Shown here: positions 52,157 to 61,538 of the stretch, one piece after another | Layout of the letters: every line of letters starts with the position of its first letter | Position numbering within the stretch: position 1 is the stretch's first letter | Origin: Ralstonia soli | Lineage (GTDB): Bacteria; Pseudomonadota; Gammaproteobacteria; Burkholderiales; Burkholderiaceae | Direction of reading: 5' to 3' | NCBI RefSeq assembly: GCF_023955655.1 | Contig: NZ_JAMXHT010000001.1 | Coordinates: 744,001 to 808,000 of the forward strand | DNA length: 64,000 nucleotides | Made by a program: the position numbers and the translations under genes | The notes under the pieces: generated by a model | The model's input: the letters and a program-made list of their open reading frames with translations, nothing else | What the model was told of the DNA's origin: nothing | Databases searched by the model: none

Positions 52157-54667
52157 TCAGGCCGCGCGGCGCTCCGCAGCCTGCAGAGTGTCGAGCGCAT
52201 CCTTGCGGCGCTGCAGGTCGGCCAGCAGGTTGAAGTCGGGCGGGAAGTCGTCCACGGCGACGGCGTGTTCGCCGTAGCGCGCGTAGTCGCAGAGCTGCTT
52301 GCGCTCGGCTTCGTCGATCAGGCCTTGTGCCACGGCCTGCGCGGTCCACGCTTCGAAGTCGGGCAGGCTCTGCGGCACGGGCGGCAGCTTGCCTGCGCGG
52401 ATGGCGGGTTTCAAGCGCAGCTCAATCGCGTCGACGGCAGGCTGCAGGCGGAAGGCAGCTTCGCCGTAGGCAATCGGGTCGACTTCGGGCGACGGGCAGT
52501 ACGAGTCGGCCAGCAGTCGATCACGCGCTGCGCCTGGCGTCTGCATCAGCTCGGCCACTTGGGCGGCCAGCGCGTCCGACGGTTTGCGATAGGGCGCACC
52601 AAACGGGAAGATCAGCACGCGCAGCACTCCTGCCACGCCGCGGTTCGGGAAATTCGCCAGCACCCCGTCGAGCGCGTCGTGCGCTTTCACCAGCGCGTCC
52701 TGCACGGACCAATGCACCAGCGGCGCATCTGCAGCGGGGCGGCCCTCGTCTTCAAAGCGCTTGAGCGTGGACGAGATCAGGTACATCTGCGAAAGGATGT
52801 CGCCCAGCCGTCCGGTGATGCTCTCGCGCCGCTTGAGCGTGCCGCCCAGCGTGAACATCGACACGTCGGCCAGTAGCGCCAGCGCAGTTGAGAAGCGGTT
52901 GACGGCCTGGTAGTAGCGCTGCATTTCGGGCGCCGCACTCGAGGGTGCCGGCGCTACGCGTCCGCCCGACAGCGCATGCAGGAACGCACGCACGAAGTTG
53001 CCCGCGATGAATGCCCCATGGCCGAACAGCGCCGTGTCGAAGGCGCGCAGCGTCTCGGGGGAATCGGGCCCTTGCGCCGCCGTCATCTCGCGCAGCACAT
53101 ACGGATGGCAGCGGATCACGCCCTGCCCGAAGATGATCAGGCAGCGCGTCATGATGTTCGCGCCTTCCACCGTGATGGCGATCGGCACCTGCTGATACGC
53201 GCGCGCCAGGAAGTTGTTCGGGCCCATGCAGATGCCCTTGCCGCCCACGATGTCCATTGCATCGGTGACGACATCGCGCGCCCGTTCGGTGACGTGGTAT
53301 TTGGCGATGGCGGAGATGACCGACGGCTTCTCCCCCAGGTCCACGGCCAGCGCAGACAGGCGCCGCGCCGCATCCATCATGTACAGGTTGCCGCCCATGC
53401 GGCCGAGCGCTTCCTGAATGCCTTCGAACTTGCCGATGGGCGTGCGGAACTGGCGACGCACGGCGGCATACGCGCCGGTGCTGCGCACAGCCAGCTTGGC
53501 CATGCCCACATTGGACGACGGCAGCGAAATCGCGCGGCCCGCCGCCAGGCATTCCATCAACATGCGCCAGCCACGGCCGACCTGCGCTTGCCCGCCGATC
53601 ACCCAGTCGATCGGGATGAATACATCCTTGCCCCAGTTCGGGCCGTTCTGGAACACCGCGTTCAGCGGCCAATGGCGTCGGCCGATATTGACACCGGGAT
53701 GCTTCGTCGGGATCAATGCGCACGTGATGCCCGGTTCCTTGTCGCTACCGAGCAAGCCATCCGGATCGACCGCACGGAAGGCCAGGCCCAGCACCGTCGC
53801 GATCGGGCCAAGCGTGATGTAGCGCTTGCTCCAGGTCACGCGAAAGCCCAGCGTTTCGCGGCCCTCGTGCATGCCGCGGCAGACCACGCCGACGTCGGGG
53901 ATGGCCGCGGCGTCGGAGCCGGCATACGGGTTTGTCAGCGCAAAGCAGGGGATCTCTTCACCGCGTGCGAGGCGCGGCAGGTAGTGGTTCTTCTGCGCTT
54001 CGGTGCCGTAGTGCAGCAGCAGTTCGGCGGGCCCGAGCGAGTTGGGCACCATCACCGACACGGCCGCTGCCGAGCAGCGCGTCGACAGCTTCATGATGAC
54101 CTGCGAATGCGCGTAGGCCGAGAAGCCTTTGCCGCCGTACTCCTTCGGGATGATCATGCCGAGGAAGCCCGCCTGCTTGGCATAGGCCCACGCCTCGGGC
54201 GACATGTCCTGCCAGATCTGCGTGCTTTCCCAATCGTTGGCAAGGTCGCAGAGCTTCTCGGTTTCCACGTCGAGGAATGCCTGCTCTTCCGGCGACAGGC
54301 GTGGCGGCGGCGATGAGAGCAACCGCGACCAGTTCGGCCGGCCGGAGAAGAGTTCGGCATCCCACCAGACCGTGCCGGCTTCAATGGCGTCGCGCTCCGT
54401 GTCGGACATCTCCGGCATGATCTTGCGGAACATCGCCAGCACACGGCGTGTGATCAGCGCGCGGCGCAGGGGCTTGATCGCGAGCACCAGCGCGGGCAGT
54501 ACGAAGACGATGGCAAGTACCGTGGTCATCACCGGGCCGACCAGGCCGAGCCACGCGCCGGCCAGCAGCCACACACCGGTGGCGACCAGCCACGCCGCTG
54601 CCGAGGCTTCCATGCTGGCGAGCCCGAGCGCGCCGATGCAAAGCAGGACGATCCAGATCGTCGTCAT
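52157..54667 (-). CDS. fadE: FadE-type acyl-CoA dehydrogenase
   Basis: First oxidation step of beta-oxidation. The 836-residue protein has two N-terminal membrane helices (IWIVLLCIGALGLA and the TTVLAIVFVLPALVLAI run), then the acyl-CoA dehydrogenase core with MIIPKEYGGKGFSAYAH, FALTNPYAGSDAA, MDIVGGKGICMG and ITVEGANIMTR, followed by the long FadE-specific C-terminal domain. Start ATG 54667 with GGAGACC before it; a TTG 12 bases upstream is less likely. First structural gene after the TetR regulator. Confidence 0.94.
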   Translation of the reverse strand: MTTIWIVLLCIGALGLASMEASAAAWLVATGVWLLAGAWLGLVGPVMTTVLAIVFVLPALVLAIKPLRRALITRRVLAMFRKIMPEMSDTERDAIEAGTVWWDAELFSGRPNWSRLLSSPPPRLSPEEQAFLDVETEKLCDLANDWESTQIWQDMSPEAWAYAKQAGFLGMIIPKEYGGKGFSAYAHSQVIMKLSTRCSAAAVSVMVPNSLGPAELLLHYGTEAQKNHYLPRLARGEEIPCFALTNPYAGSDAAAIPDVGVVCRGMHEGRETLGFRVTWSKRYITLGPIATVLGLAFRAVDPDGLLGSDKEPGITCALIPTKHPGVNIGRRHWPLNAVFQNGPNWGKDVFIPIDWVIGGQAQVGRGWRMLMECLAAGRAISLPSSNVGMAKLAVRSTGAYAAVRRQFRTPIGKFEGIQEALGRMGGNLYMMDAARRLSALAVDLGEKPSVISAIAKYHVTERARDVVTDAMDIVGGKGICMGPNNFLARAYQQVPIAITVEGANIMTRCLIIFGQGVIRCHPYVLREMTAAQGPDSPETLRAFDTALFGHGAFIAGNFVRAFLHALSGGRVAPAPSSAAPEMQRYYQAVNRFSTALALLADVSMFTLGGTLKRRESITGRLGDILSQMYLISSTLKRFEDEGRPAADAPLVHWSVQDALVKAHDALDGVLANFPNRGVAGVLRVLIFPFGAPYRKPSDALAAQVAELMQTPGAARDRLLADSYCPSPEVDPIAYGEAAFRLQPAVDAIELRLKPAIRAGKLPPVPQSLPDFEAWTAQAVAQGLIDEAERKQLCDYARYGEHAVAVDDFPPDFNLLADLQRRKDALDTLQAAERRAA

Positions 54668-54780
54668 GAGGGTCTCCAATCGATGCGGTCTTGTGCCGCA
54701 GGCGTCGGGCAGGCGGCGCCTGCCGAATGCCCGAGCGACTCTTGTGCCTGCGCGCGGAAGATCCGCGCGGCGTCTGGGTA

Positions 54781-55845
54781 TCAGGCGCTGGGGTTGCGCC
54801 AGGGGCGCATCGGGTTGGCCGGGAAGATCGCGCGCGCGGCGTTGCTGCGGCGGATGGCCAGCGCCCGGGTGCGCGCCGTCGGTGCGGCGGTGGCGTCGCT
54901 ATCGTCGCTGCCGTCTCCCTGATCGTCGTGGTCATCGGCGGCGAGGGCGTCGTGCTCGTCTGCGTCTGCGCTGGAGCGCGCGACGGGCGTGCGGCCGAAC
55001 AGATCCCCGGCGAACGGCGAGGCGGTAGCGGGCGTCGTGGGACGCTCGGCCGTGCGGCCGTTGCCGTGCCCGGCCAGGCGCCCGGAGCCGCTGCCGTTAT
55101 TGCCGCTGGAGGCGTCGTCGGCGCGGGCCACAGGCGTGGGCACCTGCGCTTCGGCCAGTTCGACCACCTGGTCGAGCGCGCCGGCCTCGCCGGTGTCATT
55201 GGGTAAGGGGGCGTTGAGCGTGGCCACCACCAGCGCCGTCAGGCGCGCCAGCAGCGAGGCATCGGTCATCGGCTTGCCCTGCGTGAACATCGGCAGCAGG
55301 TTGTTGAGGTCGTCGCCCGCCAGCACGCCGGCGAGTGCCTTGAGCGAGAAGTGCAGGCGCCAGCCAAGCTCAGCGCGCGGGACGTGCGGCAGCGCGCCCG
55401 AGAACGCCTCAAAGAAGCGACCAAACACCGGCGCGTAATGGCCGAGCAGATAGTTCTGCACGAACGGCGAGGTGTCGGAATACACGCGGCCCATCAGGCG
55501 CAGGAAGGCTGGGCCGCCGGTGTCCGGGTTGCGCGCCATCTGCAGCGCCGGCACGAACAGCGCGCCGAGCACGTGGTCGCAGGTGAGCTGCTCCTTGGTC
55601 CAGCGTTCTTCGCAGGCGGTGAGCAGCGCCAGGCGGCGCGTGTTGAGCGGATCGAGTCGGCGGCCGAGCACCGACTGCATCAACGCTTCCTTGCTGCCGA
55701 AGTGATAGTTGACCGCCGCCAGGTTGACCTTGGCACGCGCCGTGATCTGCCGCAACGACATCGCCTCGTAGCCGAACTCGATGAACAGCAGTTCGGTGGC
55801 TTCCAGAATGCGGCCCTTGGTGTCTCCTGCTCCAGGTCGTCCCAT
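54781..55845 (-). CDS. TetR-family regulator with long disordered C-terminal tail
   Basis: Probable repressor of the downstream fad operon. Residues about 10-60 form the TetR DNA-binding domain (ILEATELLFIEFGYEAMSLR, then ITARAKVNLAAVNYHFGSKE). The ligand domain ends near residue 235. About 120 more residues follow, rich in Ser, Gly, Asp and Ala (for example ADADEHDALAADDHDD), ending in a basic segment RRSNAARAIFPANPMRPW. Start ATG 55845 has AGGAG upstream. It resembles PsrA-type fatty-acid regulators by neighbourhood, not by a diagnostic motif. It is 113 bases before fadE. Confidence 0.88.
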   Translation of the reverse strand: MGRPGAGDTKGRILEATELLFIEFGYEAMSLRQITARAKVNLAAVNYHFGSKEALMQSVLGRRLDPLNTRRLALLTACEERWTKEQLTCDHVLGALFVPALQMARNPDTGGPAFLRLMGRVYSDTSPFVQNYLLGHYAPVFGRFFEAFSGALPHVPRAELGWRLHFSLKALAGVLAGDDLNNLLPMFTQGKPMTDASLLARLTALVVATLNAPLPNDTGEAGALDQVVELAEAQVPTPVARADDASSGNNGSGSGRLAGHGNGRTAERPTTPATASPFAGDLFGRTPVARSSADADEHDALAADDHDDQGDGSDDSDATAAPTARTRALAIRRSNAARAIFPANPMRPWRNPSA

Positions 55846-56371
55846 GTCTCCTACCTCGTTTTTTTGGTTCGATATCGGGGGCGATTGCTGCACTGCAGCG
55901 CTCGAACAGACGATTCAAACGTGTGTATTTGTATTGCTTGGGCATGTTAGGAACAGACGTTTGAAAACGCCAAGCGACCAATTCGAGCGCCGACTCTAAA
56001 GCGCAGTAGTCAGACGCACAAATTCAAGCCAAACAAGGTGTAAAAAGAAAGTGAGCACAAACATTACTCGGGTGATGAGAACGAGCCCATCTAGCCTGAC
56101 CACTCAGCCGGCCGGCTGAAGCCTGCTTGAAGTCCGGCAAGGCGGGCGGCAACGGCGTGTGCGAACGCAGCCGTGGACAATCCGTCGCGGAGGCCGAAAT
56201 CGGACACATGAAGCGCACAAAACCAGGCCCCGGGCCGCATCCTGCTAAACTACGGCCCTTCTTGCAGTTCATGCAGTCCCCGGGGTCCAGTCGCCCCGTC
56301 ACCTACCTAGGCTTTGTCCACGATTGGCGCACGAACGAATGCGCGGGACACGCCGGTCCAATCGCTTTTCC
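55846..56371. other. 526-base gap between the TetR gene and rhlE
   Basis: Contains the two operator-like sites of the TetR gene (55904-55969) and a perfect 16-bp palindrome, TCAGCCGGCCGGCTGA, at 56104-56119. No reading frame looks genuine. The rest is presumably the rhlE promoter and leader; no clear -35/-10 was seen. Confidence 0.55.
55904..55969. promoter_or_regulatory. Two directly repeated operator-like sites upstream of the TetR gene
   Basis: GAACAGACGATTCAAAC (55904-55920) and GAACAGACGTTTGAAAA (55951-55967) agree at 14 of 17 positions and are 47 bp apart. Each ends in an imperfect palindrome; the second reads CGTTT-GA-AAACG. TTCAAACGT (55914-55922) and ACGTTTGAA (55957-55965) are also exact inverted copies. 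They lie 59-125 bases upstream of the TetR start. Confidence 0.6.
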
Positions 56372-58030
56372 ATGTCGTTTTCCGAACTCGGCTTGTCAGA
56401 CAAGCTGGTACGCGCCGTGGCCGAACTCGGCTACACCGAACCCACTCCGATTCAACGCCAGGCCATCCCCGCAGTCCTTAAGGGCGGTGACCTGCTCGCC
56501 GGTGCACAGACCGGCACCGGCAAGACCGCCGGTTTCACGCTGCCGCTGCTGCATCGCCTCTCTGCCACGCAGCCGAACAAGGTGCAGACGCCCAACGGCA
56601 TGCGCTTCCCGATCCGCGCGCTGGTGCTCACCCCCACGCGTGAACTTGCCGCGCAGGTGGAAGAGAGCGTGCGCGCCTACGGCAAATACCTGCCGCTGAA
56701 ATCGATGGTGATGTTCGGCGGCGTTGGCATCAACCCGCAGATCGATGCGCTCAAGCGTGGTGTCGATATCGTCGTGGCTACGCCGGGCCGCCTGCTGGAC
56801 CACGTGGGCCAGCGCACCATTGATCTGTCGCATATCGAACTGCTGGTGCTGGACGAAGCCGACCGCATGCTCGACATGGGCTTCATCCACGACATCCGCA
56901 AGATCCTCAACATCCTGCCGCCCAAGCGCCAGAACCTGCTGTTCTCGGCCACGTTCTCGGACGACATCCGCGAACTGGCCGACCGCCTGCTCGACAAGCC
57001 GGCGCTGATCGAAGTCGCACGCCGCAACACCACGGCCGAGACGGTCGAGCAACGCATCTACCCGGTAGACCGCGAACGCAAGCGCGAACTGCTCGCCAAG
57101 CTCGTGCGCGACAACGACTGGCACCAGGTGCTGGTCTTCACGCGCACCAAGCACGGCGCGAACCGCCTGGCCGAACAGCTCTCGCGTGACGGCATTCCGG
57201 CGCTGGCGATTCACGGCAACAAGAGCCAGTCGGCACGCACGCGTGCGCTGACCGAGTTCAAAGCCGGGACGCTGCGTGTGCTGGTTGCCACCGACATTGC
57301 TGCGCGCGGGATCGACATCGATCAACTGCCGCACGTCGTCAACTTCGACCTGCCGAACGTGCCGGAAGATTACGTGCACCGTATCGGCCGTACGGGCCGT
57401 GCGGGCGCGCAGGGCGAGGCGATCTCGCTGGTCTGCGTGGATGAGCATGGCCTGCTGCGCGACATCGAGCGCCTGATCAAGCGCGAACTGCCGCGCACCG
57501 TGCTGGAAGGTTTCGAGCCGGACCCGAGCATCGCGCCGGAGCCGATTCCGAACGGTCGCAACTCGGCGGGCCGCGGTGGCAACGCGCGTGGTGGCCGCCC
57601 GGGTGGTGGTCGCAACCAGCAACCGCGCCAAGCTGCTGGTGGCAACGCTGCACCGCGTGAACCACGTGCGCCGCGTGAGCCCCGCGAACCGCGTCGTGAA
57701 TCGAGCGGTAGCGGCAATGGTCAGGGTCAGAGCCAAGGCCAAGGTCAGGGCCGCAATGGTGGCGGCAGCCGCCAGCGTCAGGCACAAGGCCAGCGCGATG
57801 GTCAGGCAGCACCGAAACCACGCACCGGCAACGGCGCGGGTAATGGTCAGTCGCACGCACGTGGTCAACGCCAGGGTCAGACCCAGGGCAATGGCAACGG
57901 GCAGGGCGGTCAGCGTCGTTCCTCGAACACGCAAGCCGCGCAACCGGCCAAGGTGGCACAACCGGCCAAGCAGCCGTTCAACGGCCTGTTCGCCAAAGCA
58001 GCTGCATTGCTCGGCGGCCGCAAAGCCTGA
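56372..58030 (+). CDS. rhlE: DEAD-box RNA helicase RhlE
   Basis: ATP-dependent RNA helicase, likely in ribosome assembly or RNA decay. From ATG 56372 the 552-residue protein starts [20 protein letters not shown] (Q-motif region), with [43 protein letters not shown] and [10 protein letters not shown]. From about residue 390 a long tail of Gly, Asn, Gln and Arg ([14 protein letters not shown] and [15 protein letters not shown] types) replaces the usual short basic end. srkA follows after five bases. Confidence 0.93.
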   Translation: MSFSELGLSDKLVRAVAELGYTEPTPIQRQAIPAVLKGGDLLAGAQTGTGKTAGFTLPLLHRLSATQPNKVQTPNGMRFPIRALVLTPTRELAAQVEESVRAYGKYLPLKSMVMFGGVGINPQIDALKRGVDIVVATPGRLLDHVGQRTIDLSHIELLVLDEADRMLDMGFIHDIRKILNILPPKRQNLLFSATFSDDIRELADRLLDKPALIEVARRNTTAETVEQRIYPVDRERKRELLAKLVRDNDWHQVLVFTRTKHGANRLAEQLSRDGIPALAIHGNKSQSARTRALTEFKAGTLRVLVATDIAARGIDIDQLPHVVNFDLPNVPEDYVHRIGRTGRAGAQGEAISLVCVDEHGLLRDIERLIKRELPRTVLEGFEPDPSIAPEPIPNGRNSAGRGGNARGGRPGGGRNQQPRQAAGGNAAPREPRAPREPREPRRESSGSGNGQGQSQGQGQGRNGGGSRQRQAQGQRDGQAAPKPRTGNGAGNGQSHARGQRQGQTQGNGNGQGGQRRSSNTQAAQPAKVAQPAKQPFNGLFAKAAALLGGRKA

Positions 58031-58035
58031 CGTTC

Positions 58036-59079
58036 ATGCACGGTAGCGACGACAGCGGCCAACCCGCATCCGCCGACGCCCCATACGACGGCCTGACGCC
58101 CGACAGCATCCTCGATGCGCTGGCGCAGGTTGGGCTGATGCCGGACGGCCGCATGTTCGCGCTCAACAGCTACGAGAACCGCGTCTACCAAGTCGGCGTG
58201 GAAGACAGCGCACCGGTGGTGGTCAAGTTCTACCGCCCGGGCCGTTGGAGCGACGCACAGATCGTTGAGGAACACGCCTTTACCGCAGAGCTTGCGGCGG
58301 CTGAAATCCCGGTGATCGCGCCGCTGGAAATCGAAGGCAGCACGCTGCACGCGTTCGAGCGCTGGCACTTTGCGGTCTTCCCGCGTTGTGCGGGCCGCGT
58401 GCCCGCGATTGATCGCGACGACACGCTCGAATGGATGGGGCGCTTTCTCGGCCGCATCCACACCGTGGGTGCGCAACGCCCGTTCATGGCGCGGCCCGCG
58501 CTCGACATCGACACCTTCGGCGTGCAATCGCGCGACTGGCTGCTCGAGCACGACTTCATCCCGCCCGATTTGCTGCCCGCTTGGCGCAGCGTGGCCGATG
58601 CCGCGCTCGACGGCGTGCGCCGCTGCTACGACCGCGCAGGCGATGTCTCGCTGCTGCGCCTGCACGGCGATTGCCACGCCTCCAACGTCCTGTGGATCGA
58701 GGAGGCAGACGCCAAGCAGGGCGACCCGCTGCGCTCGGCCGGCCCGCACTTCGTCGACTTCGACGATAGCCGCACCGGCCCCGCCGTGCAGGACTTGTGG
58801 ATGCTGCTGTCAGGCGATCGCGCATCGATGCAGTCGCAACTCGCCAGCCTGCTGGCCGGCTATGAGGACTTCTGCGAATTCGACACGCGCGAGTTGTATC
58901 TCGTGGAAGCGCTACGCACCCTGCGCCTGCTGCACTACAGCGCTTGGTTGGCGCGTCGGTGGAATGATCCGGCATTCCCAGCCGCGTTTCCGTGGTTCAA
59001 CACGCAACGCTACTGGCAGGACCGGGTCTTGGAATTGCGCGAGCAGATCGCGCTGTTGGACGAACCGCCGCTCTGGTGA
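58036..59079 (+). CDS. srkA: Stress-response serine/threonine kinase SrkA (YihE/RdoA)
   Basis: APH-fold protein kinase that counters stress-induced death in E. coli. The 347-residue protein has LRLHGDCHASNVLW (catalytic Asp and Asn), FVDFDDSRTGPAVQDLWMLL (metal-binding DFDD) and NSYENRVYQVGVED at the start of the kinase fold. The C-terminus ends in LLDEPPLW, and the bases coding this end form the left arm of a terminator. Close coupling to rhlE suggests co-transcription. Confidence 0.92.
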   Translation: MHGSDDSGQPASADAPYDGLTPDSILDALAQVGLMPDGRMFALNSYENRVYQVGVEDSAPVVVKFYRPGRWSDAQIVEEHAFTAELAAAEIPVIAPLEIEGSTLHAFERWHFAVFPRCAGRVPAIDRDDTLEWMGRFLGRIHTVGAQRPFMARPALDIDTFGVQSRDWLLEHDFIPPDLLPAWRSVADAALDGVRRCYDRAGDVSLLRLHGDCHASNVLWIEEADAKQGDPLRSAGPHFVDFDDSRTGPAVQDLWMLLSGDRASMQSQLASLLAGYEDFCEFDTRELYLVEALRTLRLLHYSAWLARRWNDPAFPAAFPWFNTQRYWQDRVLELREQIALLDEPPLW

Positions 59080-59097
59080 AACCGAGCGGCGGTTTTT
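59063..59097 (+). terminator. Terminator overlapping the srkA stop codon
   Basis: AACCGCCGCTC (59063-59073) and GAGCGGCGGTT (59084-59094) pair perfectly over eleven positions with a ten-base loop that contains the srkA TGA; TTTTTCTTT follows. The left arm is coding sequence. Confidence 0.88.
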
Positions 59098-59106
59098 CTT
59101 TAGGCT

Positions 59107-60012
59107 TTAAGCGAACTTGCCAGCCTGGAAGTCACGCACAGCCTGGAAGATCTCTTCCTGCGTGTTCATCACAAACGGGCCGTATTGCGCGATCGACTCG
59201 TTCAGCGGCTTGCCCGCCACCAGCAGCACGCGGGTCTCTGCATCCCCCGCGCGGATGACCACGCCGTCGCTGCCTTCCGTGTTGGCGAGGATGGCCATCT
59301 GCTTGTCATCCACGCGTTGCAGGCCTGCGTTGCCCGGTGCTTCGGCATCGCCCACCTGCGCGCTGCCGCGGAACACGTAGACAAACGCGTTGTGCTTTTC
59401 CGGCAGCGATTGCGCGAACGATGCCCCGGCCGGCAACGTGATGTCGAGGTACAGCGGTTGCGTGGCCTCACGCGTCATCGCGCCTTGCACGCCTTGCGAT
59501 GCACCGGCGATCACGCGCACCGCCACGCCGTCTTCCGTCGTGAACTCGGGAATCTCTTCCGACGGGATGTCGCGGTACCACGGCGTCGTCATCTTGTCGC
59601 TGGCGGGCAGGTTCAGCCAGAGCTGGAAGCCTTCCATCACGCCGTCTTCCTGTTCGGGCATCTCCGAATGCACGACGCCGCTGCCGGCCGTCATCCACTG
59701 CACGCCGCCGTGCTGCAGCAGGCCTTCGTGGCCGGCGCTGTCGCGGTGGCGCATGCGGCCCGCGATCATGTACGTCACCGTTTCAAAGCCGCGGTGCGGG
59801 TGATCGGGGAAGCCGGCCAGATAGTCGTTCGGATCATCGCTGCGGAACGCGTCGAGCATCAGAAACGGGTCGAGCCGGCGCTGCAGGTTGTTGGTCAGCA
59901 CGCGGGTGAGCTTCACGCCCGCGCCGTCCGACGTGGGCCGGCCGGTCACGATGCGCTCCACGCGACGAGCGCGCTGCACTTCATTCGCTTGCGATTGCAC
60001 GAGGGTTTCCAT
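59107..60012 (-). CDS. Pirin family protein
   Basis: A 301-residue double-cupin protein. The metal-binding N-terminal cupin shows FPDHPHRGFETVTYM and then HRDSAGHEGLLQHGG with VVHSEMPE. Bacterial pirins act as quercetinases or as metabolic regulators; which holds here is not visible. Start ATG 60012 has AGGAG upstream; the frame is open to ATG 60042. It diverges from a LysR-type regulator, a common arrangement in which the regulator controls the pirin gene. Confidence 0.9.
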   Translation of the reverse strand: METLVQSQANEVQRARRVERIVTGRPTSDGAGVKLTRVLTNNLQRRLDPFLMLDAFRSDDPNDYLAGFPDHPHRGFETVTYMIAGRMRHRDSAGHEGLLQHGGVQWMTAGSGVVHSEMPEQEDGVMEGFQLWLNLPASDKMTTPWYRDIPSEEIPEFTTEDGVAVRVIAGASQGVQGAMTREATQPLYLDITLPAGASFAQSLPEKHNAFVYVFRGSAQVGDAEAPGNAGLQRVDDKQMAILANTEGSDGVVIRAGDAETRVLLVAGKPLNESIAQYGPFVMNTQEEIFQAVRDFQAGKFA

Positions 60013-60164
60013 GTGCTTCTCCTGAAATTCGGGATTTGTCATACCCACAATGTAGGGTGGTTGCCCCTTTTGCACTAGTCGGTTATGGTGGGAAAAAATG
60101 TTGCTCGCGGCGGGACAATTCCAAACAGAGACCGGCAGGCACAACGATCAGAGGAGGAAACCAC

Positions 60165-61082
60165 GTGGATCTGAACCAACTGGCGCTGTTCGTGCGCGTT
60201 GTCGAAGCGGGGAGCTTCACAGCGGCGGCAACGCGACTGGATTTGCCCAAATCGTCCGTCAGCCGGGGCATTGCCGCCCTGGAACAGGATTTGAACGTAC
60301 GCCTGTTACAGCGCACCACGCGCACGCTGCATCTGACCGACGCGGGCCAGAGCTTGTATCAAGTGGCGTCGCATGCACTGGAAGACATCGAGCGCGCCAC
60401 GACGTGCGCGGGCGAGTTGCAGGACTTGCCGCGCGGCAAAGTGCGGATCACGTCCTCGGAAGACGTGGGACGTTTGTTGGTGGCGCCGGTGGCTGCACGC
60501 TTCATGCAGCAATACCCGGAGATCGACCTGGACGTGGTGCTCACGCCGCGCAATGTCGATCTCGTGCAGGAGGGCTTCGATCTGGCGGTGCGTGTCGGAC
60601 GCCTGGCCGACAGCTCGCTGGTGGCGCGGCCGCTGGGCGTGCTGCGTATCGGCCTGTTCGCGTCACCGGAGTACCTGCAGCGCAGTGGCGTGCCGGAGAC
60701 CGTGCACGATCTTGCGGGCCACTGCTGCCTCGACTTTCGCGGCACCGGCCGCGGTGAGACGCAATGGCGCCTGGTCGGCCCCGATGGCCTGAAGACCGTG
60801 GCTGCGCGCGCGCGCCTGAACGCCGACAGCCTTATCTACCTGGAAACGCTGATCGCCTCCGGCGCCGGCATCGGTCCGCTGCCGCTATACGCGAGTGCCG
60901 TGGCGCGTGCCAATGCGCCGCTGCCGCGTCTCGTGCGCGTACTGCCCGACTATGCCACCAGCGGCGAGCCGATCAACCTCGTCACGCCGTCCGCGCGCTT
61001 TGTGCCCAAGCGCGTTCGCTTGCTCATCGACATGCTGACGGAGTCCGTTCGCCAGGAACTTGAGAACGCCGATCCCGCCTGA
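60165..61082 (+). CDS. LysR-family transcriptional regulator
   Basis: A 305-residue LysR regulator. The winged helix-turn-helix is at residues 1-60 (LNQLALFVRVVEAGSFTAAA, then RLDLPKSSVSRGIAALEQDL), followed by a periplasmic-binding-fold effector domain. The start is a GTG at 60165 with GAGGAGGA eight to fifteen bases upstream. It diverges from the pirin gene with 152 bases between, so it probably regulates that promoter. The effector is unknown. Confidence 0.92.
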   Translation: MDLNQLALFVRVVEAGSFTAAATRLDLPKSSVSRGIAALEQDLNVRLLQRTTRTLHLTDAGQSLYQVASHALEDIERATTCAGELQDLPRGKVRITSSEDVGRLLVAPVAARFMQQYPEIDLDVVLTPRNVDLVQEGFDLAVRVGRLADSSLVARPLGVLRIGLFASPEYLQRSGVPETVHDLAGHCCLDFRGTGRGETQWRLVGPDGLKTVAARARLNADSLIYLETLIASGAGIGPLPLYASAVARANAPLPRLVRVLPDYATSGEPINLVTPSARFVPKRVRLLIDMLTESVRQELENADPA

Positions 61083-61154
61083 GGTGTCGCACTACGTTGG
61101 GCGTCAAATGTTGTCACGACTGATCCGGCTGTGCCGATCGCACGGCATCATGCG

Positions 61155-61332
61155 CCCACGTGTGCCGGACAAATACGTCGTTCCCTCCTTGACGTACCCC
61201 CCGTGAAGCGTTGCAGTGCGTCCCCCCGGTGCACTGCGATGTGTCCGGCATACGCGACCCTTGGGTGTTTCTGATCCCGTCACGTTGTGAGAAACACCGC
61301 AGCCCGGACCTCGTTGTCCGGGTTTTTTTTTT
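61155..61332 (+). ncRNA. Candidate structured small RNA with C-rich and anti-Shine-Dalgarno loops
   Basis: Between LysR and a response regulator, on the plus strand, several exact stems nest into one fold. P1 pairs 61159-61171 with 61242-61254 (13 pairs, one G-U). Inside it P2 (TACGTC with GACGTA, 61174-61179 and 61191-61196) closes the loop GUUCCCUCCUU, complementary to a Shine-Dalgarno, and P3 (61209-61219 with 61231-61241) closes a loop with six C. A second CCCCCC joins P2 and P3. P4 pairs GGTGTTTCT (61264-61272) with AGAAACACC (61290-61298). A perfect terminator ends it. No promoter is evident, so the 5' end is a guess; a 3'UTR of lysR is the alternative. Confidence 0.62.
61303..61332 (+). 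terminator. Strong rho-independent terminator of the small RNA candidate
   Basis: CCCGGAC and GTCCGGG form a perfect seven-pair stem with a six-base loop, followed by ten T in a row (61323-61332), the longest T run in the window. Confidence 0.93.
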
Positions 61333-61538
61333 GCCGTTTTCCGCCGAGAGCATACGGATTGCGGCGTTTCAAGGGACTTCACAAATTAGGACTCTTCTCA
61401 TGGTTCGTGGCAAACCTCGCCATGAAAATTGCAGACACGTAACACATGCAACGGATCGCGTTAAAGCGCGACCGATCGGGGCCAACCGGTGCCCGCGCCA
61501 TCCCGGCAGGCATGTGAGCAACTTTCACGGAACCGAAC
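61333..61538. other. Leader of the response-regulator gene
   Basis: About 206 bases between the terminator and the response-regulator ATG. No gene seen on either strand; short frames here lack ribosome sites. It should contain the promoter of the regulator, but no good -35/-10 pair is obvious. Confidence 0.5.
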
